Source of the DNA: CAYLYP01 sp964387795
Lineage (GTDB): Bacteria > Bacteroidota > Bacteroidia > Bacteroidales > UBA7960
Length of the DNA: 49,002 bases
Assembly: GCA_964387795.1 (NCBI GenBank)
Contig: CAYLYP010000017.1
Coordinates: forward strand, 1-49,002
Direction: 5' to 3'
Positions 24,278-32,902 of this stretch are shown one piece after another; position 1 is the first letter of the stretch; each line of letters starts with the position of its first letter. The notes under the pieces are model-generated. The model saw only the letters and a list, made by a program, of their open reading frames with translations. It did no database searches and was not told the DNA's origin. The translations under genes and the position numbers were made by a program.

Positions 24278-26689
24278 TTAGAATGTGCCTTTTATTGCAA
24301 CAATAAAGTTACGGCCTGCAGCAGTAATGCCTGATGAATAGGGACGATAGCGCTTGTCGGTGATGTTTTCAACACCTGCTGTGATGCCCAGATAGTCGGT
24401 TATCTGGTATGAGCATTTGAAATTGAGTGTTGACCACTGAGGAGCGTAAGGATTTCCATTGGCATCAGAAACATAAATGGAAGTTTTTTCCCTTTCGGAA
24501 GGAGCTAATTGGTCATAGCTTACTTCACTCTGATATTGGGCATAAAGCTCGGCTGTAAGCTTGTTTTGTTTATAGCTTAAGCGGCTGATACCAAACCAGG
24601 GGACAGAGTGCCTGAGTGGGGCTATGGAGCCATCTTCAAGTTCTTCTTCGCCATCCTGCCATGTGAAACGGGAGATAAAGCTAATACCGTAGCCTATCTT
24701 AAGCTCGATACCAGCCTGTATTCCAAAGATGTTGGCACTTGCAGCGTTTTGCATTGCCAACACCTGGCTCATCTCGCCATCATAGAGGATGCTGTCCTGT
24801 CCATTGAGGTTAAACTCCCTGCGGACGATGGCCTGGTCTAACAGGGTATAGAATCCGGTAACATCAATTTTTAGCCTGTTAGGGAATACTTTTGTGATAC
24901 CCAGTTCACCATTATAAGCATATTCGGGCTTTAATCCGGGATTGGGGACGATGACAGCGCCTGGCTCAGAGTCAAATACTTTTCCCATATCATCAATATT
25001 TGGGGCACGAAAACCTGTTGACAGGTTCATGTTAAATTGCCAGCTTTCATTCGGGCGGTAAGCCATTCCTGCGCTCCCGGTCAGTGCCCCTTTATTCATT
25101 GAAGCTTCGGTAAAGCTGAAATCAAAATAAGTGGTATCAAATGTGGCATCCATCAATACGCGGTTATAACGCGCCCCGGCCTGAACAGTGAATTTTTCGT
25201 TGATGCGGATTTGATAGCTCATATAAGCTGCCATTGAAGCCCATGTAGAGCCATCAGGATATCGGCTACTGGTAGGGGTGAATTCACCGCTATTGATATT
25301 TTCAACTTCACCAACAGAGTTTAAGTTGTTGCCAATATACTCAGCACCGTATAAAATGGTATGCTTTTTACCAATCTTCTTATCAAAATCAAGGCTTGCA
25401 GAATAAGCAGCCAGGTTCTCGGTGCGATGGGTGAGCTCACTGCTGCCAAAGCCTCTGTTGTGCCTGCTTTCTTCAAAAAATTGATATGCACCGCTGAACC
25501 TAACCTGGTCATACATAAAAGAATGGGCTTTATGTGTGATATTCAGTGCATGCATCATCCAAACCTGAGGGCCATAATACCATTCGCCATCCCTGAGGCT
25601 CCCTTTTTTATACTCTATCAGACGGTCATAACGTGGCACATCGGAGGTGGCAGAATAATGAAAACCATATTGCAGGTCAAGGTTTGAGGTAGGTGCCCAC
25701 CGAACTTTCTGCATCAGGTTCATCTGGCTGTAACCCGAATTGATTTGTTTACGCGAATTGGGGTTGGCAACTACTGAGTCCTGGCCATTTATACGGGTAA
25801 CATATTCAGGGCGCAGGTAAAAATCCGGGCCATTGGAACCCATGACAAGGTCGTCAAAGTCGCTGTACCCGACGCTGGTGAAGAAGGCCAGCTTTTTAAA
25901 GCCTAAGTTAAAGTTAAAGTTTCCGGTTTTTTCCATATTAGCAGATGACCAACGTCCTAAAACGCTACCTTTCACGAATGGTTTGCCATTTGATGAAAAA
26001 GCCGGTTCGAAAGTGCTGAAGTTCATGGCACCTCCAATGGCATCGCTACCATACATCACTGCTCCGGGGCCATATAGGACTTCTGTGCTTTGAATGGCCA
26101 AGGGATTGATTGAGATCACATTTTGAAGGTTGCCCGATCTGAAAATGGCATTGTTCATCCTTATCCCGTCAACAGTTATCAATACTCTGTTGGTGGCAAA
26201 TCCCCTGATCATGGGGCTGCCTCCGCCCAACTGGCTTTTCTGGATAAACACTTCCCCCGACTGGCCCAATAAATCGGCAGCAGTCTGTGGATTTTCCAAT
26301 AATACCTCACTGCTTTTAATGGTAGTGATTTTTGAAGGGACATCGCGTTTGTCCTGTTGCCAGCGGGTTGCCGAAATCACTACTTCGTCAAGTGTCAGGT
26401 TGGAAGGCACCAGATAAATCAAAAATTTTGATGATTCCAGTTTTGAGTAGGATACTGTTTCCTGCTCATAGCCCAATACCCTGATCATAATCCGGTCTTC
26501 ATTTTTAAAGTCCGAAATATCTGCCTGTCCTTTACGGCTTGTAATAACTGAAAGCTTATTGTCGTCAGTAAATATAGCTGCCAGTTCGATGGGTTGGTGT
26601 GTTACAAGGTCTTTTATTGTTATTATTTGTGTAAATGCTTTCCCTGCTATACCCATTACCAGGAAAAACACGATTAAAAAACGTTTCAT
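24278..26689 (-). CDS. TonB-dependent outer-membrane receptor with carboxypeptidase-like N-terminal domain
   Basis: This 803-residue receptor takes up a ligand across the outer membrane using TonB energy. Order of parts: signal peptide (MKRFLIVFFLVMGIAGKAF), a carboxypeptidase-regulatory-like beta domain (about residues 22-95), a TonB-box-like LDEVVISAT, a plug domain (about 115-230, with GGGSPMIRGFATNRVLI and VDGIRMNNAIFRSGN), then a 22-strand barrel ending in a terminal Phe (IVAIKGTF). The plug signature is the type often seen in haem or haemoglobin receptors and vitamin receptors. There is no SusD partner, so it is not a glycan-uptake SusCD pair. I saw no cobalamin riboswitch upstream. The ligand remains unknown. 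The small gene at 26993-27529 lies upstream on the same strand. Confidence 0.9.
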   Translation of the reverse strand: MKRFLIVFFLVMGIAGKAFTQIITIKDLVTHQPIELAAIFTDDNKLSVITSRKGQADISDFKNEDRIMIRVLGYEQETVSYSKLESSKFLIYLVPSNLTLDEVVISATRWQQDKRDVPSKITTIKSSEVLLENPQTAADLLGQSGEVFIQKSQLGGGSPMIRGFATNRVLITVDGIRMNNAIFRSGNLQNVISINPLAIQSTEVLYGPGAVMYGSDAIGGAMNFSTFEPAFSSNGKPFVKGSVLGRWSSANMEKTGNFNFNLGFKKLAFFTSVGYSDFDDLVMGSNGPDFYLRPEYVTRINGQDSVVANPNSRKQINSGYSQMNLMQKVRWAPTSNLDLQYGFHYSATSDVPRYDRLIEYKKGSLRDGEWYYGPQVWMMHALNITHKAHSFMYDQVRFSGAYQFFEESRHNRGFGSSELTHRTENLAAYSASLDFDKKIGKKHTILYGAEYIGNNLNSVGEVENINSGEFTPTSSRYPDGSTWASMAAYMSYQIRINEKFTVQAGARYNRVLMDATFDTTYFDFSFTEASMNKGALTGSAGMAYRPNESWQFNMNLSTGFRAPNIDDMGKVFDSEPGAVIVPNPGLKPEYAYNGELGITKVFPNRLKIDVTGFYTLLDQAIVRREFNLNGQDSILYDGEMSQVLAMQNAASANIFGIQAGIELKIGYGISFISRFTWQDGEEELEDGSIAPLRHSVPWFGISRLSYKQNKLTAELYAQYQSEVSYDQLAPSEREKTSIYVSDANGNPYAPQWSTLNFKCSYQITDYLGITAGVENITDKRYRPYSSGITAAGRNFIVAIKGTF

Positions 26690-26860
26690 TAGCTTTTAAT
26701 TTGTTTTACGGATTTCAGATTTTCTATATCTGAAAAATCCTGATTGAAATGAATAAAATTCACTGTGAAGCTGTATCCGCACATAATGATTGCAGACGCA
26801 ACCCCTTTATTAATGAGGTTATTAACATCGTAATATCCATGCCATCAATTGATTTACCAA

Positions 26861-26919
26861 CGGATTGCTAATAAAAGATAGCCTTGAAATACAACAGCCA
26901 GGCTGTCTTTTATAATCCG
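26861..26919 (-). terminator. Hairpin between the proline-tailed protein and the TonB receptor, probable terminator
   Basis: CGGATT and ATAAAAGATAGCCT on the left (26861-26884) pair with AGGCTGTCTTTTAT and AATCCG on the right (26900-26919), with one mismatch in the main stem. On the minus strand the GC part of the stem is followed by TCTTTTATTAG. The 303-nt gap 26690-26992 otherwise contains only a short hairpin (CAGATTTTCTATATCTG at about 26717-26733) close to the receptor start. Confidence 0.5.
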
Positions 26920-26992
26920 TATAAAATGAAGGCATTGATGTTGATGCAATTGTAAATTGCTCACAGCAAAAATGTAATTATTAATTCTATTG

Positions 26993-27529
26993 TTATGACA
27001 ATCTGGGAGGGGGAAGGGGAGGGGGATAGGTATAAAACTTCTGCTTTGAGGTTTTTTCCAAATGAAAATAATATCCTGGTTGAACCGGAATTATCGAAAA
27101 AGAATATTCCTGAAAATAAAGTGAATTATAAAAATGCTGTAGTGCTTTTTTGTTTTTAACTACTTCGGGATTGGCACCCAATGCTTTTGAAACCATTTGG
27201 TCTAAGCGGGCAAAAAGTGCGGTTTCCTCTTTATCCCAGATACACCAGTAATAGGTAGTGTCGGTATGTAATTCCTGTCTTACAATATCGTACATCTCGC
27301 CGTCAAGGCAAAACTCGCGCGAATGTATCCTTTTGAACCTGTTGTTTTTGGACTTCTCTAAAGAAACAGGGATTTTAAGCAATACCAGGTCTGATTCCTT
27401 TACCCCTTTTTTTATCCTCTTTTTTATACTCTTATGGATGCTTTTTTGTTGATAATGAAAAACCACCCTAACGCTAATCAGGGGCAGCATCAAAACAAAA
27501 AGGAGTAATATTGACTTTATTAGTTTCAT
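26993..27529 (-). CDS. Uncharacterised exported or membrane-anchored 178-aa protein with proline-rich tail
   Basis: I do not recognise a named family. The N-terminus MKLIKSILLLFVLMLPLISV is a signal peptide or membrane anchor. A basic linker (SIHKSIKKRIKKGVKESD) follows, then a compact domain with EFCLDGEMYDIVRQE and YYWCIWDKEETALFARLDQ, and finally the unusual C-terminal tail FYTYPPPLPPPRLS. I recall small proteins with a similar EF-x-x-GxMYDIV motif near TonB receptor genes in Bacteroidota, but cannot verify this here. The gene lies about 300 nt upstream of the receptor gene on the same strand. It may be an accessory envelope protein for that receptor. Confidence 0.7.
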   Translation of the reverse strand: MKLIKSILLLFVLMLPLISVRVVFHYQQKSIHKSIKKRIKKGVKESDLVLLKIPVSLEKSKNNRFKRIHSREFCLDGEMYDIVRQELHTDTTYYWCIWDKEETALFARLDQMVSKALGANPEVVKNKKALQHFYNSLYFQEYSFSIIPVQPGYYFHLEKTSKQKFYTYPPPLPPPRLS

Positions 27530-27539
27530 AAAAGTTGTG

Positions 27540-27547
27540 CAAAGGTA
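27540..27547 (-). promoter_or_regulatory. Possible -7 box of the proline-tailed protein gene
   Basis: The minus strand reads TACCTTTG, a TAnnTTTG match, only 11 nt before the start codon, implying a very short leader. No -33 TTG is present at standard spacing. The divergent asnB gene has a weaker TACCTTTA at 27614-27621. Confidence 0.4.
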
Positions 27548-27641
27548 GATTAAAAAAATGTTTTTGCTTTTTGGATGGCCAATAATTTTATAGATGCATT
27601 AAAATGGTTTTTATACCTTTACAATGTTAAGCTGATTAAAT

Positions 27642-29498
27642 ATGTGTGGAATCTGTGGAATCGTCTCTCCTTCGGGAAATTTTGATGCCGGGGATGTAAG
27701 GCAAATGTGTTCGGTATTAAAGCACCGGGGGCCTGATGCCCAGGGTGTTGAAGGGCTTCATGCCATATTGGGGCACGCCCGCCTTTCTATCATCGACCTT
27801 TCGGCCCAGGCCAATCAACCCATGATTAGCCATAATGGAAGGTATAGCATTGCTTTTAATGGTGAGATTTATAATTACAGGGAGATTGCTTCAAAACTAA
27901 GCAAGGAAAGAAATGTTTCTTTTTCAACGCATTCAGATACCGAAGTCATCCTTGAGGCTTTCTGTCATTGGGGTGTAGATTTTGTCAGGCAGCTAAACGG
28001 GATGTTTGCCATTGCAATTTCAGAGAATGAGACAGGACGCCTGTTCTTGTTCCGTGACCGCATAGGCATTAAGCCAATGTATTATTACCATGACGGATTG
28101 GACTTTGTTTTCGCAAGTGAATTAAAAGCAATTACCTCTTTACAAAAGATTAAAAAGCACCTGAGTATATCTCAGAAAGCAGTTGAGCTGTTCATGCACC
28201 TTGGTTACATCCCTGCCCCTTTTTCGATTTATGATGAAGTTAAGAAATTTCCCCAGGGCTGCTATGCCGAGTATTATAAAGGCGAGATGAGGCTTGAGAC
28301 TTATTGGAAGCCGGATTCGGTAATAAGCCCTTCGCCTGTTACTAATGAGCAGGAAGCACTGGAGGAGTTGTATGGGCTTGTTAACAGTTCGGTAAGCTAC
28401 AGGCTTATTGCAGATGTGCCTTATGGGACTTTTCTCAGCGGAGGTATTGATTCAAGCCTTGTAACGGCCTTCGCTGCCCGTAATGTCCCGGGCAAATTAA
28501 AAACATTCAGCATCGCCTTTTCAGATGCAAGGTATAATGAAGCCCCTTTTGCCGCAAAGGTTGCTTCCTATTTAAACACAGACCATCATGAACTTACGGT
28601 TACCGAAAACGATGCCAGGGAAATCATCCCGCTAATGCCTGCTTTCTTTGACGAACCTTTTGCCGATACCTCTGCTATTCCTACATTTCTTTTGAGCAAG
28701 CTCACAAAACAATATGTTACTATGGCTTTGTCGGGCGATGGGGGCGATGAGCTTTTTCATGGTTATGGAGCTTATCATTGGGCAAACCGCCTAAGCAATC
28801 CATATTTTAAGATGGCTTCGCCTGTTATGGCCCAAGTTTTGGCTTTTGGCAACAACCGTCAGCGAAGGGTTTCAAACTTATTGAAAATAACTGACAAAGA
28901 ACTTCTCCCTGCCCATATCTTCTCACAGGAACAGTATTTCTTCAGGCAAAAGGAATTGGAAAGCCTTCTTGTTTCAAAAGGACAGGGTGCTTGTGTGCCA
29001 GTCCTGCCTTCGACTTTGCCATCATGGTATAATGGTGCTTCAAAACAGGCTTTTTTTGATTTAACAAACTATCTCCCCGATGATCTGTTAGTGAAAGTGG
29101 ACAGGTGTAGTATGGCTGTTGCCCTTGAAGCACGCGTTCCTTTGTTGGATTACCGGATTGTTGAGTTTGCCCTAAGGCTGCACCCAGACCTTAAAATTAA
29201 AGGGGATACCCAGAAATACCTTCTCAAGCAGCTTTTGTTCCAGCTTGTTCCACAGGAGCTTTTCAACAGGCCTAAATGGGGCTTCTCTATTCCATTGGCA
29301 CAATGGATGAAATCGAGCCTAAGGCCTCTTGTTCTGGATACCTTAAATGAGGATGCCATTAAGCGGACAGGCTTTTTTCAGGCAGCTAAGGTGAAACAGC
29401 TCTTAAAGAACTTTGAGAAAACAGAAAACGAGTTTTTGTATAACCGGATTTGGCTAATGGTAGCTATGCAACAGTGGGCAGAGAAGAATAAGCTATAA
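27642..29498 (+). CDS. asnB: Asparagine synthase (glutamine-hydrolysing)
   Basis: This 618-residue, two-domain amidotransferase converts aspartate to asparagine using glutamine and ATP. The N-terminal glutaminase domain starts MCGICGIVS, with Cys2 as nucleophile after Met removal, and carries LKHRGPDAQG and AFNGEIYNY. The synthetase domain has the pyrophosphate loop SGGIDSS (266-271) and LSGDGGDELFHGYGAYHW. At 618 residues it is longer than E. coli AsnB and closer to the AsnB type seen in polysaccharide clusters, but no such cluster is present here. Its stop codon overlaps by 6 bp the end of the convergent decarboxylase-like gene. Confidence 0.93.
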   Translation: MCGICGIVSPSGNFDAGDVRQMCSVLKHRGPDAQGVEGLHAILGHARLSIIDLSAQANQPMISHNGRYSIAFNGEIYNYREIASKLSKERNVSFSTHSDTEVILEAFCHWGVDFVRQLNGMFAIAISENETGRLFLFRDRIGIKPMYYYHDGLDFVFASELKAITSLQKIKKHLSISQKAVELFMHLGYIPAPFSIYDEVKKFPQGCYAEYYKGEMRLETYWKPDSVISPSPVTNEQEALEELYGLVNSSVSYRLIADVPYGTFLSGGIDSSLVTAFAARNVPGKLKTFSIAFSDARYNEAPFAAKVASYLNTDHHELTVTENDAREIIPLMPAFFDEPFADTSAIPTFLLSKLTKQYVTMALSGDGGDELFHGYGAYHWANRLSNPYFKMASPVMAQVLAFGNNRQRRVSNLLKITDKELLPAHIFSQEQYFFRQKELESLLVSKGQGACVPVLPSTLPSWYNGASKQAFFDLTNYLPDDLLVKVDRCSMAVALEARVPLLDYRIVEFALRLHPDLKIKGDTQKYLLKQLLFQLVPQELFNRPKWGFSIPLAQWMKSSLRPLVLDTLNEDAIKRTGFFQAAKVKQLLKNFEKTENEFLYNRIWLMVAMQQWAEKNKL

Positions 29499-30152
29499 GC
29501 TCCCCTGTATTATCTCAGCTTTTGGGAAACAGATTTTAAAAGGAGAAACTTTGATGGCCAATAAGGGTTTCTTAGCTGAAAGGTCAGGAAAATAGCCGGC
29601 ATTGATTTCAAGGGATTGAACACTTGCAAACCTGCCCCATCCTTTGCCCGAAAACTTTGTAAAATATATTTTGTTGTCCTGCTCCTGCATTAATGGAAAA
29701 GGCAGGAATAATGTGCTCACCGGGAAAGGGATCCCTTTTGCCCTGATTCTTGCTTTAAAGAAACAATCATTGTTTTTTGTGATGCGAACATCCTGGCAGG
29801 CTTTGTCAATATTACTGAATTGGAAGTCGGCCTGTTCTTTTGGAATTGCCCAGTTTTCGCGTCCATTGACAACACTTTCCATGCTGGAGACATAGATTTT
29901 GGGGATATTGTGTTTCTTCCATCTTCCCATTTTAAAACGCCCGGGAATAAACAAAAGTTCACTATATGGGCCTGCATCCGAACTTTCATAATCAACAAGC
30001 ATCACCGAGCCAAAGCCACCCGCAAAGTGCCCTTTGAATTTATCGCTTAGGAATGTGTTTTTTAAAATCTCTTCTTTTGAGAACCTGTAAAGTAAAATGT
30101 AACCCTTTCCTTTTAAAGTCCATGGTGCCGGTACTTTTTTAATGTCATCCAT
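29493..30152 (-). CDS. Acetoacetate decarboxylase-family protein
   Basis: This 219-residue protein matches the acetoacetate decarboxylase (ADC) superfamily: PAPWTLKGKGYILLYRF at the N-terminus, GGFGSVMLVDYESSDAGPYSELLFIPG in the first half, and YVSSMESVVNGRENWAIPKE in the centre, where family members carry the conserved region that leads to the active site. Many relatives lack the Schiff-base Lys and act as hydratases or aldolases, so the chemistry is open. It is the last gene of a three-gene minus-strand operon, 2 nt after the SDR gene. Its stop overlaps the end of asnB. Confidence 0.75.
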   Translation of the reverse strand: MDDIKKVPAPWTLKGKGYILLYRFSKEEILKNTFLSDKFKGHFAGGFGSVMLVDYESSDAGPYSELLFIPGRFKMGRWKKHNIPKIYVSSMESVVNGRENWAIPKEQADFQFSNIDKACQDVRITKNNDCFFKARIRAKGIPFPVSTLFLPFPLMQEQDNKIYFTKFSGKGWGRFASVQSLEINAGYFPDLSAKKPLLAIKVSPFKICFPKAEIIQGSL

Positions 30153-30154
30153 CT

Positions 30155-30907
30155 TTATTCCCCCTTTGATTTTTTAAACTTGCGGTTTTCAAGGCATGTA
30201 TATATTCTGAACAAAGGCAGGAACCTGTTGAAGAACAACATACTGGCAAATAAGCCAGATGGGAATATGTGCTTTTTGTTTTTTGAAATACCATTAGCAA
30301 TCTTTTTGGCAACAACCGAAGCTTTCTGTCGGGGCCAGGGAAGCTCTTTTGCACCTGCCACATCAAAAAAGGAAGTAAGTGTTGCAATTGGATAAACCAT
30401 ATTAATAACCTGCCCCTTTTTTAATTCAAAGCGCAATGCATCAGTATAGCCTTTTAAAGCAAATTTTGTGGCACTGTATAAAGCATAGCCTGGCATGGCA
30501 AGATAGCTCATCCCACTTGCAGTGATTGCAAAGTTAAAGGCTTTGTCTCCTGAAATCTCCCTCATCTTTTGCAGGCTATAGATAGCCGAAAAGACATTTG
30601 TATTAAAAATCCCTGACATTTGTTCCCATTCAGCTTTGTCATATTCACCAAAATAAGCATAACCTGCATTGGCAATGAAAACATCAATGGATTCAAAGTG
30701 TTTCAGGGCTTCTGTAAACAGATTGTCGAGGTTTTCCTGTTTGCTCACATCGCAGCTATAAGAAATGATATTGGGATGTCCAGGTATTTTAGAAATATTC
30801 CTGGCTACTGCAAAAACTTTGTTCTCTTCACAAAGCAGTTTGCACAATTCGGCCCCAATGCCAGATGAGGCTCCCGTCAGAATGATGTTTTTGTTTTTAA
30901 GCTTCAT
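30155..30907 (-). CDS. Short-chain dehydrogenase/reductase (SDR)
   Basis: This 250-residue oxidoreductase has the NAD(P)-binding motif ILTGASSGIGAELCKLL at the N-terminus, the IANAGYAYFGEY segment near residue 80 and the catalytic YxxxK in YALYSATKFALKGY near 140, with the catalytic Ser in the preceding ITASGMSYL. A C-terminal hydrophobic stretch (FASMLFFNRFLPLFRIYTCL) may attach it to the membrane, as in SDR enzymes acting on lipids. It lies between the DUF4105 gene (40 nt upstream) and the ADC-like gene (2 nt downstream), so it probably acts in the same pathway. The substrate is unknown. Confidence 0.88.
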   Translation of the reverse strand: MKLKNKNIILTGASSGIGAELCKLLCEENKVFAVARNISKIPGHPNIISYSCDVSKQENLDNLFTEALKHFESIDVFIANAGYAYFGEYDKAEWEQMSGIFNTNVFSAIYSLQKMREISGDKAFNFAITASGMSYLAMPGYALYSATKFALKGYTDALRFELKKGQVINMVYPIATLTSFFDVAGAKELPWPRQKASVVAKKIANGISKNKKHIFPSGLFASMLFFNRFLPLFRIYTCLENRKFKKSKGE

Positions 30908-30947
30908 GGTAAAGAGTTTTTATTAAAATCAGTGAATCAATATGATG

Positions 30948-32153
30948 TTATTTGCCAATTGAATTTTTACAAAATTTCTTTTTTATAAAGCTTATTGGAT
31001 TAAAAAATCCTGCAAGGTTAAAGCCTTTAATGGCTGAAGTAAGGACAAGCGGGAAAAAAGCAGGGTGGTAATTTTGAGGCACCCAATACCAGCCGATAAT
31101 CAGTAGGGCTGCGATTGCAGAAGATACAAGGAAATACTTTTTAATCCAGTTGGCAGGTTTTTTTACTAAGGCCGGGAAGATAAAAATCAGATGAAGGGGG
31201 AATGCCCATAAAAGATTAAGGTTCCAACGGGCCACCTGATGGTCGGTAAAGAACCACATAAAGAACAGGAGAATACCTGTCAGGCCTAAGATTGAAAAAA
31301 AGAAGGCATCAAAGATCTTAGACGTTGTTTTATTCAGTAAACTAAGTAATGCAATCAGAAAGATAATCCAGCAGAAGAGGATTGGGGTAAAGACAATTTT
31401 TTCTTCCTGATGGGGGAATTTTTCAACAATTGTATTTGTTTCCCAAATCAAAGGGGAGCCATTTTCTTTCTTTGCATTTTTAAACGCATCATGCATAAAG
31501 TCGGGCAAAAACTGGTATTCCCATGAAGAAGCAATTCTGTCGCAGGGATAGCCAAGTAAAAGATCAATACCAAATTTGGCCCATTGGTGGTTTGTTAAAT
31601 AGATTGTAATCAGGTCGCGGAAGGACAAATCAGAAGTGGTTTTTTCATCCCAGTTGATATTCAATTCTTTGTCAACAAGGTCACGAATGCGGGTAGCGCA
31701 ATTGTCAAAGAAAAAGTCGTATTGATAAAAGCGGTTTTCAGGCTCGCGGTTTATGATCAAGAAGTCAAAGATTTTCTGTTTCTCATCCTGGCTAAGGTTT
31801 AAAAGCTGCTCTTCTATGGAACGCCCTTCTGACTTATACTCACTTTGAAAGCCTTTAAAAGTCTCTGTGGAAAGCATATAAGGGAGTTTCCCTTTTACAA
31901 ATTTGGTATAGAAACCAGGAGTTTCAAAATCAAATGTGCCATAGTTAAAAACGATGTCCATGCTGTTTAAAGAATCCTGAACCCTGACAGCACTATGTCC
32001 AAAGACAGAATAAAGGGCTTGTCCCGGCGAAGCTGTAAGCAGGCTGATGCGTGCTTCAGGCGAAAGGGTCACTGCACTTGCTATCTGGCTGGTTAAAAAG
32101 AAAAAGGCAAAAAAAGCTTTAAGAGAGGAGAGTCGCCATAGATTTTTCATCAT
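30948..32153 (-). CDS. DUF4105 membrane protein, probable lipoprotein N-acyltransferase (Lnb-like)
   Basis: The mature N-terminal half is a periplasmic DUF4105 domain, with a conserved His in YSVFGHSAVRVQD and a conserved Cys in FFDNCATRIRDLVD, a likely catalytic pair. The C-terminal part carries four or five membrane helices (for example FCWIIFLIALLSLL and AIAALLIIGWYWVP). A DUF4105 protein of Bacteroides was reported as Lnb, which adds the third acyl chain to lipoproteins; I recall this from the literature and cannot check it here. I chose ATG 32153, which gives the signal peptide MMKNLWRLSSLKAFFAFFFL. The upstream frame extension to 32213 is basic and unlike a signal. It heads the SDR/ADC operon. 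Confidence 0.75.
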   Translation of the reverse strand: MMKNLWRLSSLKAFFAFFFLTSQIASAVTLSPEARISLLTASPGQALYSVFGHSAVRVQDSLNSMDIVFNYGTFDFETPGFYTKFVKGKLPYMLSTETFKGFQSEYKSEGRSIEEQLLNLSQDEKQKIFDFLIINREPENRFYQYDFFFDNCATRIRDLVDKELNINWDEKTTSDLSFRDLITIYLTNHQWAKFGIDLLLGYPCDRIASSWEYQFLPDFMHDAFKNAKKENGSPLIWETNTIVEKFPHQEEKIVFTPILFCWIIFLIALLSLLNKTTSKIFDAFFFSILGLTGILLFFMWFFTDHQVARWNLNLLWAFPLHLIFIFPALVKKPANWIKKYFLVSSAIAALLIIGWYWVPQNYHPAFFPLVLTSAIKGFNLAGFFNPISFIKKKFCKNSIGK

Positions 32154-32213
32154 ATAATATTTTTTCGTTTGATCCTTGAATTTTGCAATTAACATGGAAC
32201 TCCTTTGCCTCAT

Positions 32214-32697
32214 TTCAGCATGGTTTAATTTACCTGAAGGATTTGAATTCTACCATCAGATAAGAAAACAGACAGCATATTGTCCCTGATTACGAATTGT
32301 CAAAGGTTCCGGTATTAAATAACAAAGCTGAACGGGAATAGTTTAGCTTTGCACAAAAATAGACAAATTGCGCAATTAGCGAATATAATGAGTTCATAAA
32401 AATCTGCTATTGAATAAAAAATAATTATCAGTTTTTTAGTTTCATGCCAATTTTGGAGCCAATAGTTCATGCCCCATTATAGGCAATTGTTTGGAGCAGG
32501 ACAGTAGTCATGCTAAGTTAAGCTGTATGTGTTTCTTACATTTGTTTTAGAAATGAGACTGAAAAAGTTCAGCTTTATTATAAACCTAATTTTTTTTTGT
32601 TTATAATCTTTTGTTTTTTGCATCAAAGAATTCGCATTTTAATGAATAAAAGATTGAAAATTTAAATTTAATACCCTTAGTAAGAAAGCATTCCTTT
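32214..32697. other. Intergenic region between the divergent Lnb-like gene and tnaA
   Basis: No gene is visible here. On the minus strand there is a TAnnTTTG match (TATTTTTG, 32361-32354), next to a perfect 12-bp palindrome AATTGCGCAATT at 32366-32377. These may form a promoter and operator for the Lnb-like operon, though they lie about 200 nt from its start codon. The rest is AT-rich. Confidence 0.4.
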
Positions 32698-32729
32698 TTT
32701 GATTATTCATTGTTTTTTCTTTAAATTTG
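32695..32729 (+). promoter_or_regulatory. Promoter of the tnaA leader transcript
   Basis: TTTTTTG (32695-32701) and TAAATTTG (32722-32729) are separated by 20 nt, a close match to the Bacteroidota -33 TTG / -7 TAnnTTTG promoter. Transcription would begin about 32735, just upstream of a 24-codon ORF and about 165 nt upstream of tnaA. Confidence 0.7.
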
Positions 32730-32749
32730 TGACACAAAAAAAAAGCACT

Positions 32750-32824
32750 ATGTATCAGTATCCTGTATTACCCAATCAGGTTATTTATCTAAATATAAAG
32801 AGGCGCGACACCTACCATTACTAA
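32750..32824 (+). CDS. Putative 24-residue tyrosine-rich leader peptide of tnaA
   Basis: An ATG preceded by nine A residues opens a short frame that begins MYQYPVLPNQ and ends RRDTYHY-stop (TAA at 32822-32824). Five of its 24 codons are Tyr, two of them flanking the His just before the stop. It lies entirely between a good promoter and the tnaA start, as the tnaC leader does in E. coli, but it contains no Trp codon. It would act in cis, through ribosome stalling or attenuation. The frame is a direct observation; its translation and role are inferred. Confidence 0.5.
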   Translation: MYQYPVLPNQVIYLNIKRRDTYHY

Positions 32825-32898
32825 TCCCTTCTTTTTTTTGCCTCAGGCATAGTCAATTCATTAAAATTTCGTAATTATTTTTTTAAAAAAATCAGGGA
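32825..32898 (+). promoter_or_regulatory. Possible start-masking hairpin between leader ORF and tnaA
   Basis: TCCCTTCTTTTTTT (32825-32838), which begins right after the leader stop codon, is complementary to AAAAAAATCAGGGA (32885-32898) except for two adjacent mismatches. The right arm ends 4 nt before the tnaA ATG. A ribosome paused at the end of the leader would cover the left arm and free the tnaA start region. Confidence 0.4.
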
Positions 32899-32902
32899 AA
32901 CT

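Noticed and set aside
26690..26992. Cobalamin or other riboswitch before the TonB-dependent receptor
   Set aside because: No B12-box-like conserved core was found; only a short AT hairpin and a terminator-like stem are present.
27576..27680. Short Asn-containing ORF ahead of asnB as an attenuator leader
   Set aside because: It runs into the asnB coding region in another frame and has no paired stem or promoter arrangement to support it.
32186..32205. Another copy of the ATGTTTG/CAAACAT element near AACATGGAACTCC
   Set aside because: Only the GGAACTCC tail matches; neither arm is present at the right distance.
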